From positions 1-6,790 of the forward strand of contig JAEEUD010000105.1 in NCBI GenBank assembly GCA_016286835.1: 6,790 bases of DNA, read 5' to 3'. Positions 1 through 6,742 of this stretch are shown here, piece after piece (position 1 is the first letter of the stretch; every line of letters begins with the position of its first letter). Under the pieces are notes generated by a model, which worked only from the letters and a program-made list of their open reading frames with translations, had not been told where the DNA came from and did no database searches. This stretch comes from Pyramidobacter sp. (lineage in GTDB: Bacteria > Synergistota > Synergistia > Synergistales > Dethiosulfovibrionaceae). The position numbers and the translations under genes are program-made.

Positions 1-440
1 GTGAAATCGTAGGCGAAGTCACGGCAGCGCGGACATTTGAGCAGATCACGCATCAGGCGTTTGAAATTCTCCTTGGGCAGCATCTCCCACAGTTCCGACA
101 GCAGCGCGACGGCCGCCTGCCACGAAAAGCCGCCGCTGATGAGCGCGGGGATGCTTTTGCCGGCGAGCGCGGCGGCGCTTTTCAGTTTTTGCCACCAGTC
201 GGGCGCTTCGTCGTCAAGGAGCAGCGACGCCGCGTCGATGGTCGTGTCCACGCCGAGCGAACGCGTGAAATGACCGCAGAAGTGCGAGAAAAAACTCTCC
301 TCCGCGGCAGCCGACGAAGCCGACTGCGGAACGGTGTCAGGACTCTGCGTTATTGTTTCAGCCCGCGCTCCCATGCAGAGCGCCAGAAGCAGGACCGCGC
401 AGAGCGTGAAGCGCACGGCGAAATGGTGAACTCGTTTCAA
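1..440 (-). CDS. Exported protein of unknown function (N-terminal part, cut by window edge)
   Basis: This frame is open from 440 to the window edge and gives 146 residues. I chose the TTG start at 440 because the codon directly upstream is an in-frame TGA and a strong ribosome site (AAGGGGTGA, 447-455) lies 6 bases before it. Residues 1-27 look like a classical signal peptide: MKR start, a hydrophobic core near residues 11-23 and an ARA cleavage motif before Glu28. No lipobox fits, so a soluble exported or cell-surface protein is likely. The mature part opens with a Ser/Ala/Glu-rich stretch (about 32-48), then becomes helical and amphipathic, with paired Trp82-Trp83 and a CPRC motif (Cys136, Cys139) near the edge that could bind metal or form a disulphide. 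I recognise no family. A matching promoter lies at 489-517. The gene is divergent from the hydratase gene, and a shared role is not shown. Confidence 0.72.
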   Translation of the reverse strand, partial: MKRVHHFAVRFTLCAVLLLALCMGARAETITQSPDTVPQSASSAAAEESFFSHFCGHFTRSLGVDTTIDAASLLLDDEAPDWWQKLKSAAALAGKSIPALISGGFSWQAAVALLSELWEMLPKENFKRLMRDLLKCPRCRDFAYDF

Positions 441-488
441 TCAGGATCACCCCTTTGAAGAAAGAGTGTCGAACGCATCGACATTTTG

Positions 489-517
489 ATTGTAATTCAG
501 GGAGAACCTTTTTACAA
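489..517 (-). promoter_or_regulatory. Sigma70-like promoter of the exported-protein gene
   Basis: Read on the minus strand there is a -35 box TTGTAA (512-517, four of six matches), a 17-base spacer and a -10 box TACAAT (489-494, five of six). Transcription would begin near 482, leaving a leader of about 42 bases before the TTG start at 440. Position and spacing support the start choice for the gene. Confidence 0.55.
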
Positions 518-583
518 GCCGCGCCGCAACCGTGCTCTCCGTATGATTAATTTTTGTTATGCATATGAATGAAAAATCGTGAT

Positions 584-612
584 TTGCTTTTATGACGGCC
601 AACGCTTATAGT
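584..612 (+). promoter_or_regulatory. Sigma70-like promoter of the hydratase gene
   Basis: A -35-like TTGCTT (584-589, three of six) is followed by a 17-base spacer and TATAGT (607-612, five of six). Transcription would start near 619, about 55 bases before the ATG. The weak -35 suggests that an activator may be needed. About 20 bases upstream, AT-rich sequence holds the 8-bp palindrome TATGCATA (558-565) inside a T-N11-A arrangement (557-569), a position where LysR-type activators often bind. That assignment is speculative. Confidence 0.45.
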
Positions 613-673
613 TGATTCAGTAAACGAAATAACTCCATGCACTGTCATTTTTACAAAAAGGGGCGGATTCATC

Positions 674-2986
674 ATGATCACGTTGATCGACAAACCGGTC
701 ACACTGTTCGGCGGCAAAGCGCTCGTCGAGGACGCTGCGCGGCTGACCAGGAACGAGCTTGGCGCACGCCTCGCCGCAAAGGGAGTTTACTTTGACGGGC
801 CCGTTCCGATGAAAACGGGCGAGGGCACGATGGCCCGCCGCATCGTCGAAGCTCACCACACGGACAAGGGCGACGGCCTGCTGCATCTCAAGTTCGACGC
901 GCTCACGTCGCACGACATCACCTACGTCGCCGCGCTGCAAACGGCCATTGCCTGCGGCCTGGAGAAGTTCCCCGTGCCCTACGTGCTCACCAACTGCCAC
1001 AACAGTCTCTGCGCCGTGGGCGGGACGATCAACGAGGACGACCATATGTTCGGCCTCACCGCCGCGCAGAAGTTCGGCGGCGTCTTCGTGCCCCGCCACG
1101 TCGCCGTCATGCACCAGTACATGCGCGAAGCCGTCGCCATGAGCGGCGGCATGATCCTCGGCACCGACAGCCACACCCGTTACGGCGCGCTCGGCACGCT
1201 CTCGGTGGGCGAGGGCGGCCCCGAGATGGTCAAGCAGATCCTCAGCAAGACCTACGATTTCGCCTGGCCCGGCGTCGTCGCCATCTACCTGACCGGCAGG
1301 CCCCGCCCCGGCGTCGGCCCTCACGATGTGGCGCTGGCCATCATCGGTGCAGTGTTCTCCAACGGCTTCGTCAAGAACAAGGTGATGGAGTTCGTCGGCC
1401 CCGGCGTCTCGAACCTGAGCGCCGAGTTCCGCCTCGGCATCGACGTGATGACGACGGAGACGACGTGCTGGACCTCGGTCTGGCGCACCGACGATGTGAT
1501 CAGGAACTATTTTGAAGTGCACGGCCGTCCGGACGATTTCAAACGCCTCGAACCGGCCGAAGCCGCCTGCTACGATGCGGCCGTGATCGTCGATCTCGAT
1601 ACCGTCGAGCCGATGATCGCCGTGCCGTTCCACCCCAGCAACGCCTGGACGATCGCCGATTTCAAAGCCAACGCCGTCGACATCCTGCGCAAGGCCGAGC
1701 TGGACGCGCGCGAGCTGATGGACAATCCCGGGCTGAACATCGACCTGACTTCCCGCGTCAAAAACGGCGAGCTGCGCGTCGAGCAGGGCGTGATCTGCGG
1801 CTGCGCGGGCGGCAACTTTGAAAACCTCGTCGCCGCGGCGCAGATCCTCGACGGCGGCAGCGTCGGCGACGGCGCGTTCGGCCTCAGCGCCTACCCCTCC
1901 AGTATGCCCGTCAACAAGGCGCTGATGGAAGGCGGCTGGCTGCAAAAACTCGTCGCCGCAGGCGTCGCCAATTATCCGTGTTTCTGCGGACCGTGCTTCG
2001 GCGCGGGCGAGACGCCGTGCAGCACCGGGTTCAGCATCCGCCACACGACGCGCAACTTCCCCAACCGCGACGGCTCCAAGCCGAACGCCGGCCAGTGGTC
2101 GGCCGTCGCGCTCATGGACGCCAGGTCGATCGCGGCCACGGCAGCCAACGGCGGACGCATCACGAGCGCGTTCGAATACGCCGACCGTCTCAAAGAGCAC
2201 GAACCTTATGTCTTTGACGGTTCCATCTATGCCCGGCGCGTTTATAACGGCTTCGGCCATCCCAAGCCGGAAGTTTCCCTGCAATACGGCCCCAACATCA
2301 AGCCCTGGCCCGAGATCGCGCCCCTCGCGGACAACCAGCTGCTGTTCGTCGCCTCCGTGATCAACGATCCCGTGACGACCACCGACGAACTGATCCCTTC
2401 CGGCGAAACTTCGTCGCTTCGCTCCAACCCGCTCAAGCTGGCCGAGTTCGCCCTCCAGCGCAAGGACCCCAATTACGTGCCCAACGCGAAGACCGCCAAA
2501 GCGCTGGAAACCGCACGCGCTCAGGCCGTGAAAACCGGTTCTCCCGTGCCCGATGATGCGGCAAAACTGCTGGCAGCCGCCGGCTTCGACGCGGCAAACA
2601 CCGCCTTCGGCAGCCTCGTCTGCGCCGTCAAGCCCGGCGACGGTTCGGCGCGCGAGCAGGCCGCCAGCAGCCAGAAGATGCTCCTCGGCGAGGCCAACGT
2701 CGCCCGCGAGTACGCCACCAAGCGCTACCGCAGCAACCTCGTCAACTGGGGCATGGCCCCGTGGATCGTCTCCGACGAAGACCGCGCCAAATTCCGCGTC
2801 GGCCAGTGGCTGGCCATCAAGGGCGTGCGCGCTTTCGTCGCCGGAAGCGGAACTGAGATCGCGGCCGAACTGATCGACGGCGACAAAAAGCTCCCCGTCA
2901 CGCTCACCCTGCCCGGCATCACTGAAGGCGAAAGAAAGATGATCCTCGCCGGCTGCCTGATGAACGCGTACAGGAACGAAAAATAG
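674..2986 (+). CDS. ybhJ: Aconitase-superfamily hydratase, YbhJ type
   Basis: A 770-residue protein with the three-domain aconitase core and C-terminal swivel domain on one chain; it should be a cytoplasmic [4Fe-4S] hydro-lyase-like protein. Cluster ligands appear to be Cys377 (GCAGG), Cys438 and Cys441 (CGPC). His147, Asp165-Ser166-His167 (GTDSHT), Glu262, Arg460, Arg465, Arg583 (SSLRSNP), Ser658 and Arg660 (GSAR) match aconitase catalytic or substrate positions. Several usual residues differ: Cys-Asp-His becomes CHN (108-110), SCTNG becomes GCAGG, Asn-Arg becomes Thr459-Arg460, and GSSR becomes GSAR. Stretches such as TNCHNSLCAVGG and TTDELIPSGETSS resemble, from memory, E. coli YbhJ, so the changes look family-wide. 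Start: ATG with AAGGGGCGG (658-666) 7 bases upstream. The gene is monocistronic, with its own promoter and terminator. It is not necessarily a citrate aconitase; homoaconitase or isopropylmalate dehydratase are less likely. Substrate unknown. Confidence 0.9.
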   Translation: MITLIDKPVTLFGGKALVEDAARLTRNELGARLAAKGVYFDGPVPMKTGEGTMARRIVEAHHTDKGDGLLHLKFDALTSHDITYVAALQTAIACGLEKFPVPYVLTNCHNSLCAVGGTINEDDHMFGLTAAQKFGGVFVPRHVAVMHQYMREAVAMSGGMILGTDSHTRYGALGTLSVGEGGPEMVKQILSKTYDFAWPGVVAIYLTGRPRPGVGPHDVALAIIGAVFSNGFVKNKVMEFVGPGVSNLSAEFRLGIDVMTTETTCWTSVWRTDDVIRNYFEVHGRPDDFKRLEPAEAACYDAAVIVDLDTVEPMIAVPFHPSNAWTIADFKANAVDILRKAELDARELMDNPGLNIDLTSRVKNGELRVEQGVICGCAGGNFENLVAAAQILDGGSVGDGAFGLSAYPSSMPVNKALMEGGWLQKLVAAGVANYPCFCGPCFGAGETPCSTGFSIRHTTRNFPNRDGSKPNAGQWSAVALMDARSIAATAANGGRITSAFEYADRLKEHEPYVFDGSIYARRVYNGFGHPKPEVSLQYGPNIKPWPEIAPLADNQLLFVASVINDPVTTTDELIPSGETSSLRSNPLKLAEFALQRKDPNYVPNAKTAKALETARAQAVKTGSPVPDDAAKLLAAAGFDAANTAFGSLVCAVKPGDGSAREQAASSQKMLLGEANVAREYATKRYRSNLVNWGMAPWIVSDEDRAKFRVGQWLAIKGVRAFVAGSGTEIAAELIDGDKKLPVTLTLPGITEGERKMILAGCLMNAYRNEK

Positions 2987-3007
2987 GTATTGTTCTACAA
3001 GGAACAA

Positions 3008-3051
3008 AACGCACAGGCCGGAAGGGATGAAAACCTTCCGGCCTGTGCGTT
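3008..3051 (+). terminator. Strong hairpin terminator after the hydratase gene
   Basis: A perfect 18-bp stem (3008-3025 with 3034-3051) encloses an 8-base loop and starts 21 bases after the hydratase stop. The plus-strand tail is only moderately T-rich (TTCGTTGTTTG). The minus strand also carries a T-rich tail (TTTTGTTCC), so the structure may act in both directions. It separates hydratase transcription from the regulator gene, which has its own promoter. Fourteen bases of its left arm and loop recur at 6773-6786. Confidence 0.85.
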
Positions 3052-3127
3052 CGTTGTTTGGCCTTTGCGTTCTGCATGTCCGAATTGATCGCTTCACAGT
3101 ATTTATCTTTTCGGGCTTTCCCGTTTT

Positions 3128-3136
3128 TGTTATAAT
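3128..3136 (+). promoter_or_regulatory. Extended -10 promoter of the LysR-type regulator gene
   Basis: TGTTATAAT combines a perfect -10 hexamer (3131-3136) with the TGn extension at 3128-3130. No good -35 box is seen at 16-18 bases upstream, as is common for extended -10 promoters. Transcription would begin near 3143, giving a leader of about 124 bases that contains the hairpin at 3213-3245. Confidence 0.6.
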
Positions 3137-3207
3137 ATTTGCATCACGTGTTCCAAAACTTTATTTGTCATAGCAGTTCCGAAGAGTATCGAAATCGTCT
3201 GTTTCTG

Positions 3208-3270
3208 ATGCAGGAAACGCCTTGGGCAAATCATGCGGCGTTTTTGTTGAGCAAGCGGGTGAGAATATGA
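3208..3270 (+). CDS. Possible 20-codon upstream reading frame in the regulator leader
   Basis: An ATG at 3208 opens a 20-codon frame (starting MQETPWANH, ending KRVRI) that ends at TGA 3268-3270, overlapping the regulator's ATG as ATGA. It runs through the terminator-like hairpin. The overlap is the arrangement used for translational coupling. Against it, no convincing ribosome site precedes the ATG and the peptide resembles nothing I know. It may be chance. Confidence 0.2.
   Translation: MQETPWANHAAFLLSKRVRI
3213..3245 (+). promoter_or_regulatory. Terminator-like hairpin in the regulator leader (possible attenuator)
   Basis: AAACGCC (3215-3221) pairs with GGCGTTT (3237-3243). Two G-U pairs can lengthen the base, and an inner GCA/TGC pairing can close a five-base AATCA loop across a TTGG bulge. 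The right arm runs into TTTTTGTT, so it resembles a modest intrinsic terminator lying between the regulator's promoter and its ribosome site. It could cut transcription early or limit access to the start. Its effect is inferred only. Confidence 0.4.
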
Positions 3271-4214
3271 CCGACAAGGAACTTTTATACGTCAAAACCG
3301 TCGCGGAGGAACGCAACGTCACGCGCGCGGCCGAAAAGCTGCACATCGCCCAGCCGTCGCTGACGCAGTGTCTGCGGCGGATCGAAACGCGGCTTGAATT
3401 CGAGCTGTTTGAGCGCGGCAAAAAGGGCGTCGAGCTGACCGAAGCGGGACGCGTCGTCTTCGATGCTGCCTGCGAGATGCTGAAAACATGGGACGCCGCG
3501 CTTGACCGTCTGAAAGAGCTGCGCGGACGCGAGGCAGGCAGTCTGACCGTCGGCGCGTCGTGGTACGGGACCACGCTCGTCCTCACCCGCGCAGTCACGG
3601 CGTTCAACCGCCGCTGGCCCGACGTGACAGTCCGGCTCGTCGAAAAGAATACGGCCGATCTGCTGACGCTTCTGCGAAACGGTGAGATCGATGCCGCTCT
3701 GACCCACGAGTATCCGCAGGGGCATCCGCTGAAGACGACCGAGCGCGGCCTGACCCAGCGCGAACTGTTTACCGAACGCTTCTGCGTGCTCGCACATGAG
3801 CGCTTCGGCCTTGACCGCAGGGCGCGGCGCGACCAGTTCGGCGAGCCTGAGATCGATCTGGCTGAACTGTCCGACGTGCCGCTGATCGCTTTCAGCGCCG
3901 GGCAGCGCATTCGCCGCGTGGCCGACTTCGCGTTCTCCCAAGCCGGCGTACAACCGAAAGTCGCTCTGACCACCTACGGTTTTCCCAGCGCCGTCGAACT
4001 TGTCGCCCAGGGCGCCGGAGCGGCTCTGTTGCCAGAACTTTACGTGCGCCGCATCCTGGCGTCGGAACAGTACAAAATGATCCGGCGCTTTCGCGTTCCA
4101 GGGCAGTACGCCGCCGAATGGACGACGGCGGTATGCTGCCGGCGGTCGCAAAAGCTGCCGGATCCCGTGAAAAATCTGATCTCGATTTTAAAGCGGATCG
4201 ATCCCTACGCGTAA
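3267..4214 (+). CDS. LysR-type transcriptional regulator
   Basis: A 315-residue protein of normal LysR length. The N-terminal winged helix-turn-helix covers about residues 1-60, with the HTH near 17-36 (NVTRAAEKLHIAQPSLTQ) and the typical LFER wing at 47-50. A linker helix (about 65-88) leads to a periplasmic-binding-protein-like effector domain from about residue 92 (LTVGASWYG) to the end, including GEIDAALTHE and the late VAQGAGAALLPE. The ligand cannot be read but is probably a small carboxylate, given the neighbours. I prefer ATG 3267, preceded by GGGTGAG (3257-3263), over an in-frame TTG at 3222 that adds 15 unlikely residues and lies in the leader hairpin. Plausible targets are the hydratase gene and the hydrolase-carrier operon. 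Unlike most LysR genes it is not divergent from an adjacent target but converges on the carrier gene, with a 10-bp overlap. Confidence 0.9.
   Translation: MTDKELLYVKTVAEERNVTRAAEKLHIAQPSLTQCLRRIETRLEFELFERGKKGVELTEAGRVVFDAACEMLKTWDAALDRLKELRGREAGSLTVGASWYGTTLVLTRAVTAFNRRWPDVTVRLVEKNTADLLTLLRNGEIDAALTHEYPQGHPLKTTERGLTQRELFTERFCVLAHERFGLDRRARRDQFGEPEIDLAELSDVPLIAFSAGQRIRRVADFAFSQAGVQPKVALTTYGFPSAVELVAQGAGAALLPELYVRRILASEQYKMIRRFRVPGQYAAEWTTAVCCRRSQKLPDPVKNLISILKRIDPYA
4195..4213. repeat. Two adjacent perfect palindromes at the convergent gene ends
   Basis: GGATCGATCC (4195-4204) and TACGCGTA (4206-4213) are perfect palindromes separated by one base. The second holds the stop region of both genes: it reads Tyr-Ala-stop on each strand (TAA for the regulator, TAG for the carrier). 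Neither has room for a stable hairpin loop, so they are not terminators by themselves. Confidence 0.7.
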
Positions 4215-5578
4215 CCGATCTGCGAGGCGATCATCAGCAACGCACTGCCGACGACGCACCACAGCCCGAACAGAACGATCGCATAGCGGAACCACTTGGT
4301 GAACGGGATGTTCGCCATGCCGACGAAGCCCATCGTGGCCGCGGCGTGAGGCAGGATGAAGTTGCAGAATCCGTCGCCGAAATTGAACGCCAGCACTGCC
4401 GTCTGACGGGTCATTCCCACGAGGTCGGCCACGGGCGTGAAGATCGGCATCGTCACGGCTGCCTGACCGCTGCCCGAGGTGACGAAGAAGTTGATGATGA
4501 CGTGCATGAAGAACATCACCGGCGCCTGGATCACCTTGGGGAACAGCGAAAGCGCGTTCGCCATCGTGTTGACGACCGTATCCATGACATGACCGGCGGA
4601 AAGGATACCGGAGATGGCGTAGGCGAATCCAAGCAGGATGCCCGTGGTCGCCATGCCCTTCGCGCCGTCGCAGAAACGCTTGCACATCTCGTTGACCGGC
4701 ATACGGTAGACGATACCGGACAGCAGTCCCATATACAGGAAAATGGCAGCCGAAGCCTTGAACGACAGGCTGGAGAAGATCGCCACGTAGATCATGTAGC
4801 CGAGAGCGCCAGCCACGACAATAGCGACGGGGATGTGACGTTTTTCAAACGAGGGCATCGAATCGGGGTCAAACGTGCCGAAGTCGAGTTTCGTGCCGTA
4901 GACAAGGCTCTTCGTCGGGTCCTTTTTGATTTTCGCTCCGTAGCGAAGCACGTAGGCGATCGTCACGATCAGGAAGGGGATCATGCAGATCAGGCGATAG
5001 CCCATGCCGGAGAAGACAGGAAGCTCGGCAACAGCCTGCGCGGTGCCGGTGTTGGGCAGGTTCATCGCGCCGCAGGAGAATCCTACCGCGCCGCCCAGCA
5101 TGATGATGGAGATGCCCACGATCGCGTCATAGCCCATGGCGATGGCGATGATGATCCCAAGCGGCGCGAACGGGATGAAGTAGTTCAGGTTGATGGGGAT
5201 GTTGAGCAGAGCGAACACCGTCATCAGGAACGCGACGACCAGCCACTCCTTGCCGCTGGCCTTCTTGCTGATCGAGCAGGCCGCACCCTGGAACATGCCC
5301 GTCGCCAGGACGATGCCAAGCCCGCCGCCGGCGCACAGCAGCGCGTAGATGATCTGTCCCGCGCCGCGCAGGCCGTCGAACACGTAGTTGAGAATGGTGA
5401 ACGGGTTGACCGGCGTGGGCGTGATGTACTTGAAGCTGCCGGCCACGACGACCGTCTTCTTCGCCGCGTTGACGACGCGGTCGAACGAACCGGCCGGGAT
5501 GATGTAGGTCAGCACCGAGGCCAGGAACATGGCGACGACGATGATCGCCAGCGAATGGGGAACCTGAAACTTTTTCAT
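4205..5578 (-). CDS. yfcC: YfcC-family membrane carrier (DcuC / ion-transporter superfamily)
   Basis: A 457-residue integral membrane protein with roughly 11-13 hydrophobic segments and few charges outside loops. The N-terminus (first membrane span about 9-28, then TYIIPAGSFDRV) is typical of YfcC proteins. Two pseudo-repeated re-entrant-type signatures are visible: GFSCGAMNLPNTGTA (166-180) and TSGSGQAAVTMPIFTPVADL (367-386), followed by GDGFCNFILP (401-410). A charged cytoplasmic loop lies near 213-248. Members of this superfamily move C4-dicarboxylates, amino acids or related anions by ion-coupled transport or exchange; the substrate here is unknown. The start is firm: AGGAGG 8 bases before ATG. 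It follows the hydrolase gene by 23 bp and is almost surely cotranscribed with it. Its stop overlaps the convergent regulator gene by 10 bp, so any terminator must lie inside the regulator gene. Length is slightly below E. coli YfcC, with no sign of truncation. Confidence 0.88.
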   Translation of the reverse strand: MKKFQVPHSLAIIVVAMFLASVLTYIIPAGSFDRVVNAAKKTVVVAGSFKYITPTPVNPFTILNYVFDGLRGAGQIIYALLCAGGGLGIVLATGMFQGAACSISKKASGKEWLVVAFLMTVFALLNIPINLNYFIPFAPLGIIIAIAMGYDAIVGISIIMLGGAVGFSCGAMNLPNTGTAQAVAELPVFSGMGYRLICMIPFLIVTIAYVLRYGAKIKKDPTKSLVYGTKLDFGTFDPDSMPSFEKRHIPVAIVVAGALGYMIYVAIFSSLSFKASAAIFLYMGLLSGIVYRMPVNEMCKRFCDGAKGMATTGILLGFAYAISGILSAGHVMDTVVNTMANALSLFPKVIQAPVMFFMHVIINFFVTSGSGQAAVTMPIFTPVADLVGMTRQTAVLAFNFGDGFCNFILPHAAATMGFVGMANIPFTKWFRYAIVLFGLWCVVGSALLMIASQIGYA

Positions 5579-5601
5579 TGCAAAAACCTCCTAAGTGATT
5601 T

Positions 5602-6651
5602 TTACTGCTTCTCCGCGTGTGTCTCAAGCCAACGGCCGATCCACGCGGCGATGTCCAGATTGTTCTTTTCCAGCATCATCATGTGTCCGTTGCCGTGAAT
5701 GCCGACGTCTTCCAGCCGCACAAAGTCGTGTGCGACTCCTGCCTGCGAGAGTACATAAGACGTGAGGTGATCGTACTGAGCGTGATATGAGCTTTCACTG
5801 CACAGCAGCAGAATGGGAATGCCGTTCAGGTGCGGCAGCCTGCGCGCCGGCTCCTTCATCACCCAGCCGTCGGAAAGATCGCTTGACGGGGATCTGAGGA
5901 TTTCCAGCTCGATCTCGTCGGGCGAATCTGCGAATGGCTCATAGTGCAGAGGAAGATCGGCGATACCGAAGTTTTTCGGGGCGGCCGCGTCAAGTTTGGC
6001 CGAAAAAGGCGGCCCTGACGGCTCCAGCGCGACGACGCCCTTGACCAGTTCGGGATAGCGGTCGGCGATCAGCCAGCCGAACGGTCCCGCCTGCGAATGC
6101 GTCAGCAGCACGGCCGGCCCGGTGTGCGCCAGCAAATCGCCGGCGGCAGCAAGAACGCGTTCCTGCGAGGCCTTGTTGCTGTTGAGGTACTCGACCTGCG
6201 AGAGAAGGAACTGACGTTCCGCCTCCTCACCCTCCGGCCACTGCGTGTGCAGCTTCGACTGCGGCCATCCGCCGGACGAGCCCAGAAAACGCTTTTTCAG
6301 ATCTTCAAAACTGTGGCGCATCCGTTCGCCGTCGTCTTCACGGTGATAGGCCGAACGGCCCCGTGCCGGCTGTTCAGCCAGATAAACGATCCAGCCGTGA
6401 GCGACGAACCAGTCGGCCCAGCCCATCCGTCCGTCAGGCGTGGTCAGCCAGTTCACGTTCGTCTGTCCCGCGCCGTGGAACATCACGATCGGCCACGGGT
6501 GCGTCACATGCCGGGGCACATACTTTTCAACGAACATCTGCCCATGCGCCCGCGTTTTACCGTCCTCTGTGACAAACTCCCCGCCGACGTAAAAAATGCC
6601 GCGCGATGCAAGCGCGCTCTGATCGGTACAGGGAATGCTCTTAACGTCCAT
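5602..6651 (-). CDS. Alpha/beta hydrolase, probable esterase (esterase-713-like)
   Basis: A 349-residue protein without a signal peptide, so probably cytoplasmic. The fold is visible in order: strand and oxyanion-hole segment VMFHGAGQTN (56-65), nucleophile elbow THSQAG with Ser186, a strand ending VALEPSG with Glu210 as the likely acid, and GIHGNGHMMM with His323 (less likely His319) as the likely base. The elbow departs from GxSxG (Thr and Ala replace the glycines). A Glu acid with an HSQ elbow recalls, from memory, the Alcaligenes esterase 713 family. Expected activity is hydrolysis of an ester or similar bond; the substrate is unknown. The segment at about 100-150 is probably a cap. Start: ATG with GGAG 8 bases upstream. 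It is the first gene of a minus-strand operon with the carrier, which suggests that it processes a transported compound. Dienelactone hydrolase is a less likely alternative. Confidence 0.85.
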   Translation of the reverse strand: MDVKSIPCTDQSALASRGIFYVGGEFVTEDGKTRAHGQMFVEKYVPRHVTHPWPIVMFHGAGQTNVNWLTTPDGRMGWADWFVAHGWIVYLAEQPARGRSAYHREDDGERMRHSFEDLKKRFLGSSGGWPQSKLHTQWPEGEEAERQFLLSQVEYLNSNKASQERVLAAAGDLLAHTGPAVLLTHSQAGPFGWLIADRYPELVKGVVALEPSGPPFSAKLDAAAPKNFGIADLPLHYEPFADSPDEIELEILRSPSSDLSDGWVMKEPARRLPHLNGIPILLLCSESSYHAQYDHLTSYVLSQAGVAHDFVRLEDVGIHGNGHMMMLEKNNLDIAAWIGRWLETHAEKQ

Positions 6652-6712
6652 TCTTTCAACTCCGTTCCGATTGAAATTGACCCGAGTTTACCCAAAAGGG
6701 AATGACGTGTAA

Positions 6713-6742
6713 AATATCAAAATAAAATCTATCCATAGTGAA
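6713..6742 (-). promoter_or_regulatory. Candidate promoter of the hydrolase-carrier operon
   Basis: On the minus strand TTCACT (6737-6742, four of six) and GATATT (6713-6718, four of six) are 18 bases apart in an AT-rich stretch. Transcription would begin near 6706, about 55 bases before the ATG. Both boxes are weak and other pairings are possible. The -35 falls inside the dyad at 6733-6752. Confidence 0.3.

Noticed and set aside
37..458. Two short plus-strand frames (37-273 and 189-458) at the left edge
   Set aside because: They are antisense to the signal-peptide-bearing minus-strand gene and lack ribosome sites.
617..3097. An 826-codon open frame on the minus strand opposite the hydratase gene
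   Set aside because: It is the mirror of a high-GC gene with strong codon bias; the product is a low-complexity Gly/Ala/Asp/His/Arg-rich string with no domains, while the plus frame is an unmistakable aconitase-family protein.
3145..3150. CACGTG palindrome just after the regulator promoter
   Set aside because: A single six-base palindrome is expected by chance and no bacterial regulator is implied.
3222..3266. Upstream TTG start that would lengthen the LysR protein by 15 residues
   Set aside because: The extra residues are not typical of the family, the TTG lies in the leader hairpin, and ATG 3267 gives the normal LysR N-terminus with a nearby ribosome site.
3161..4151. Long minus-strand frames opposite the LysR gene (3161-3973 and 3285-4151)
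   Set aside because: Ser/Arg-rich or unstructured antisense shadows; the plus frame is a complete LysR protein.
4118..5698. A 526-codon plus-strand frame opposite the carrier gene
   Set aside because: Its product is extremely rich in Asp, His, Arg and Glu, as expected from antisense of hydrophobic codons, and it has no ribosome site or domain.
6097..6705. A 202-codon plus-strand frame opposite the hydrolase gene
   Set aside because: Arg/Pro-rich antisense product with no recognisable domain; the minus frame carries a clear alpha/beta hydrolase.
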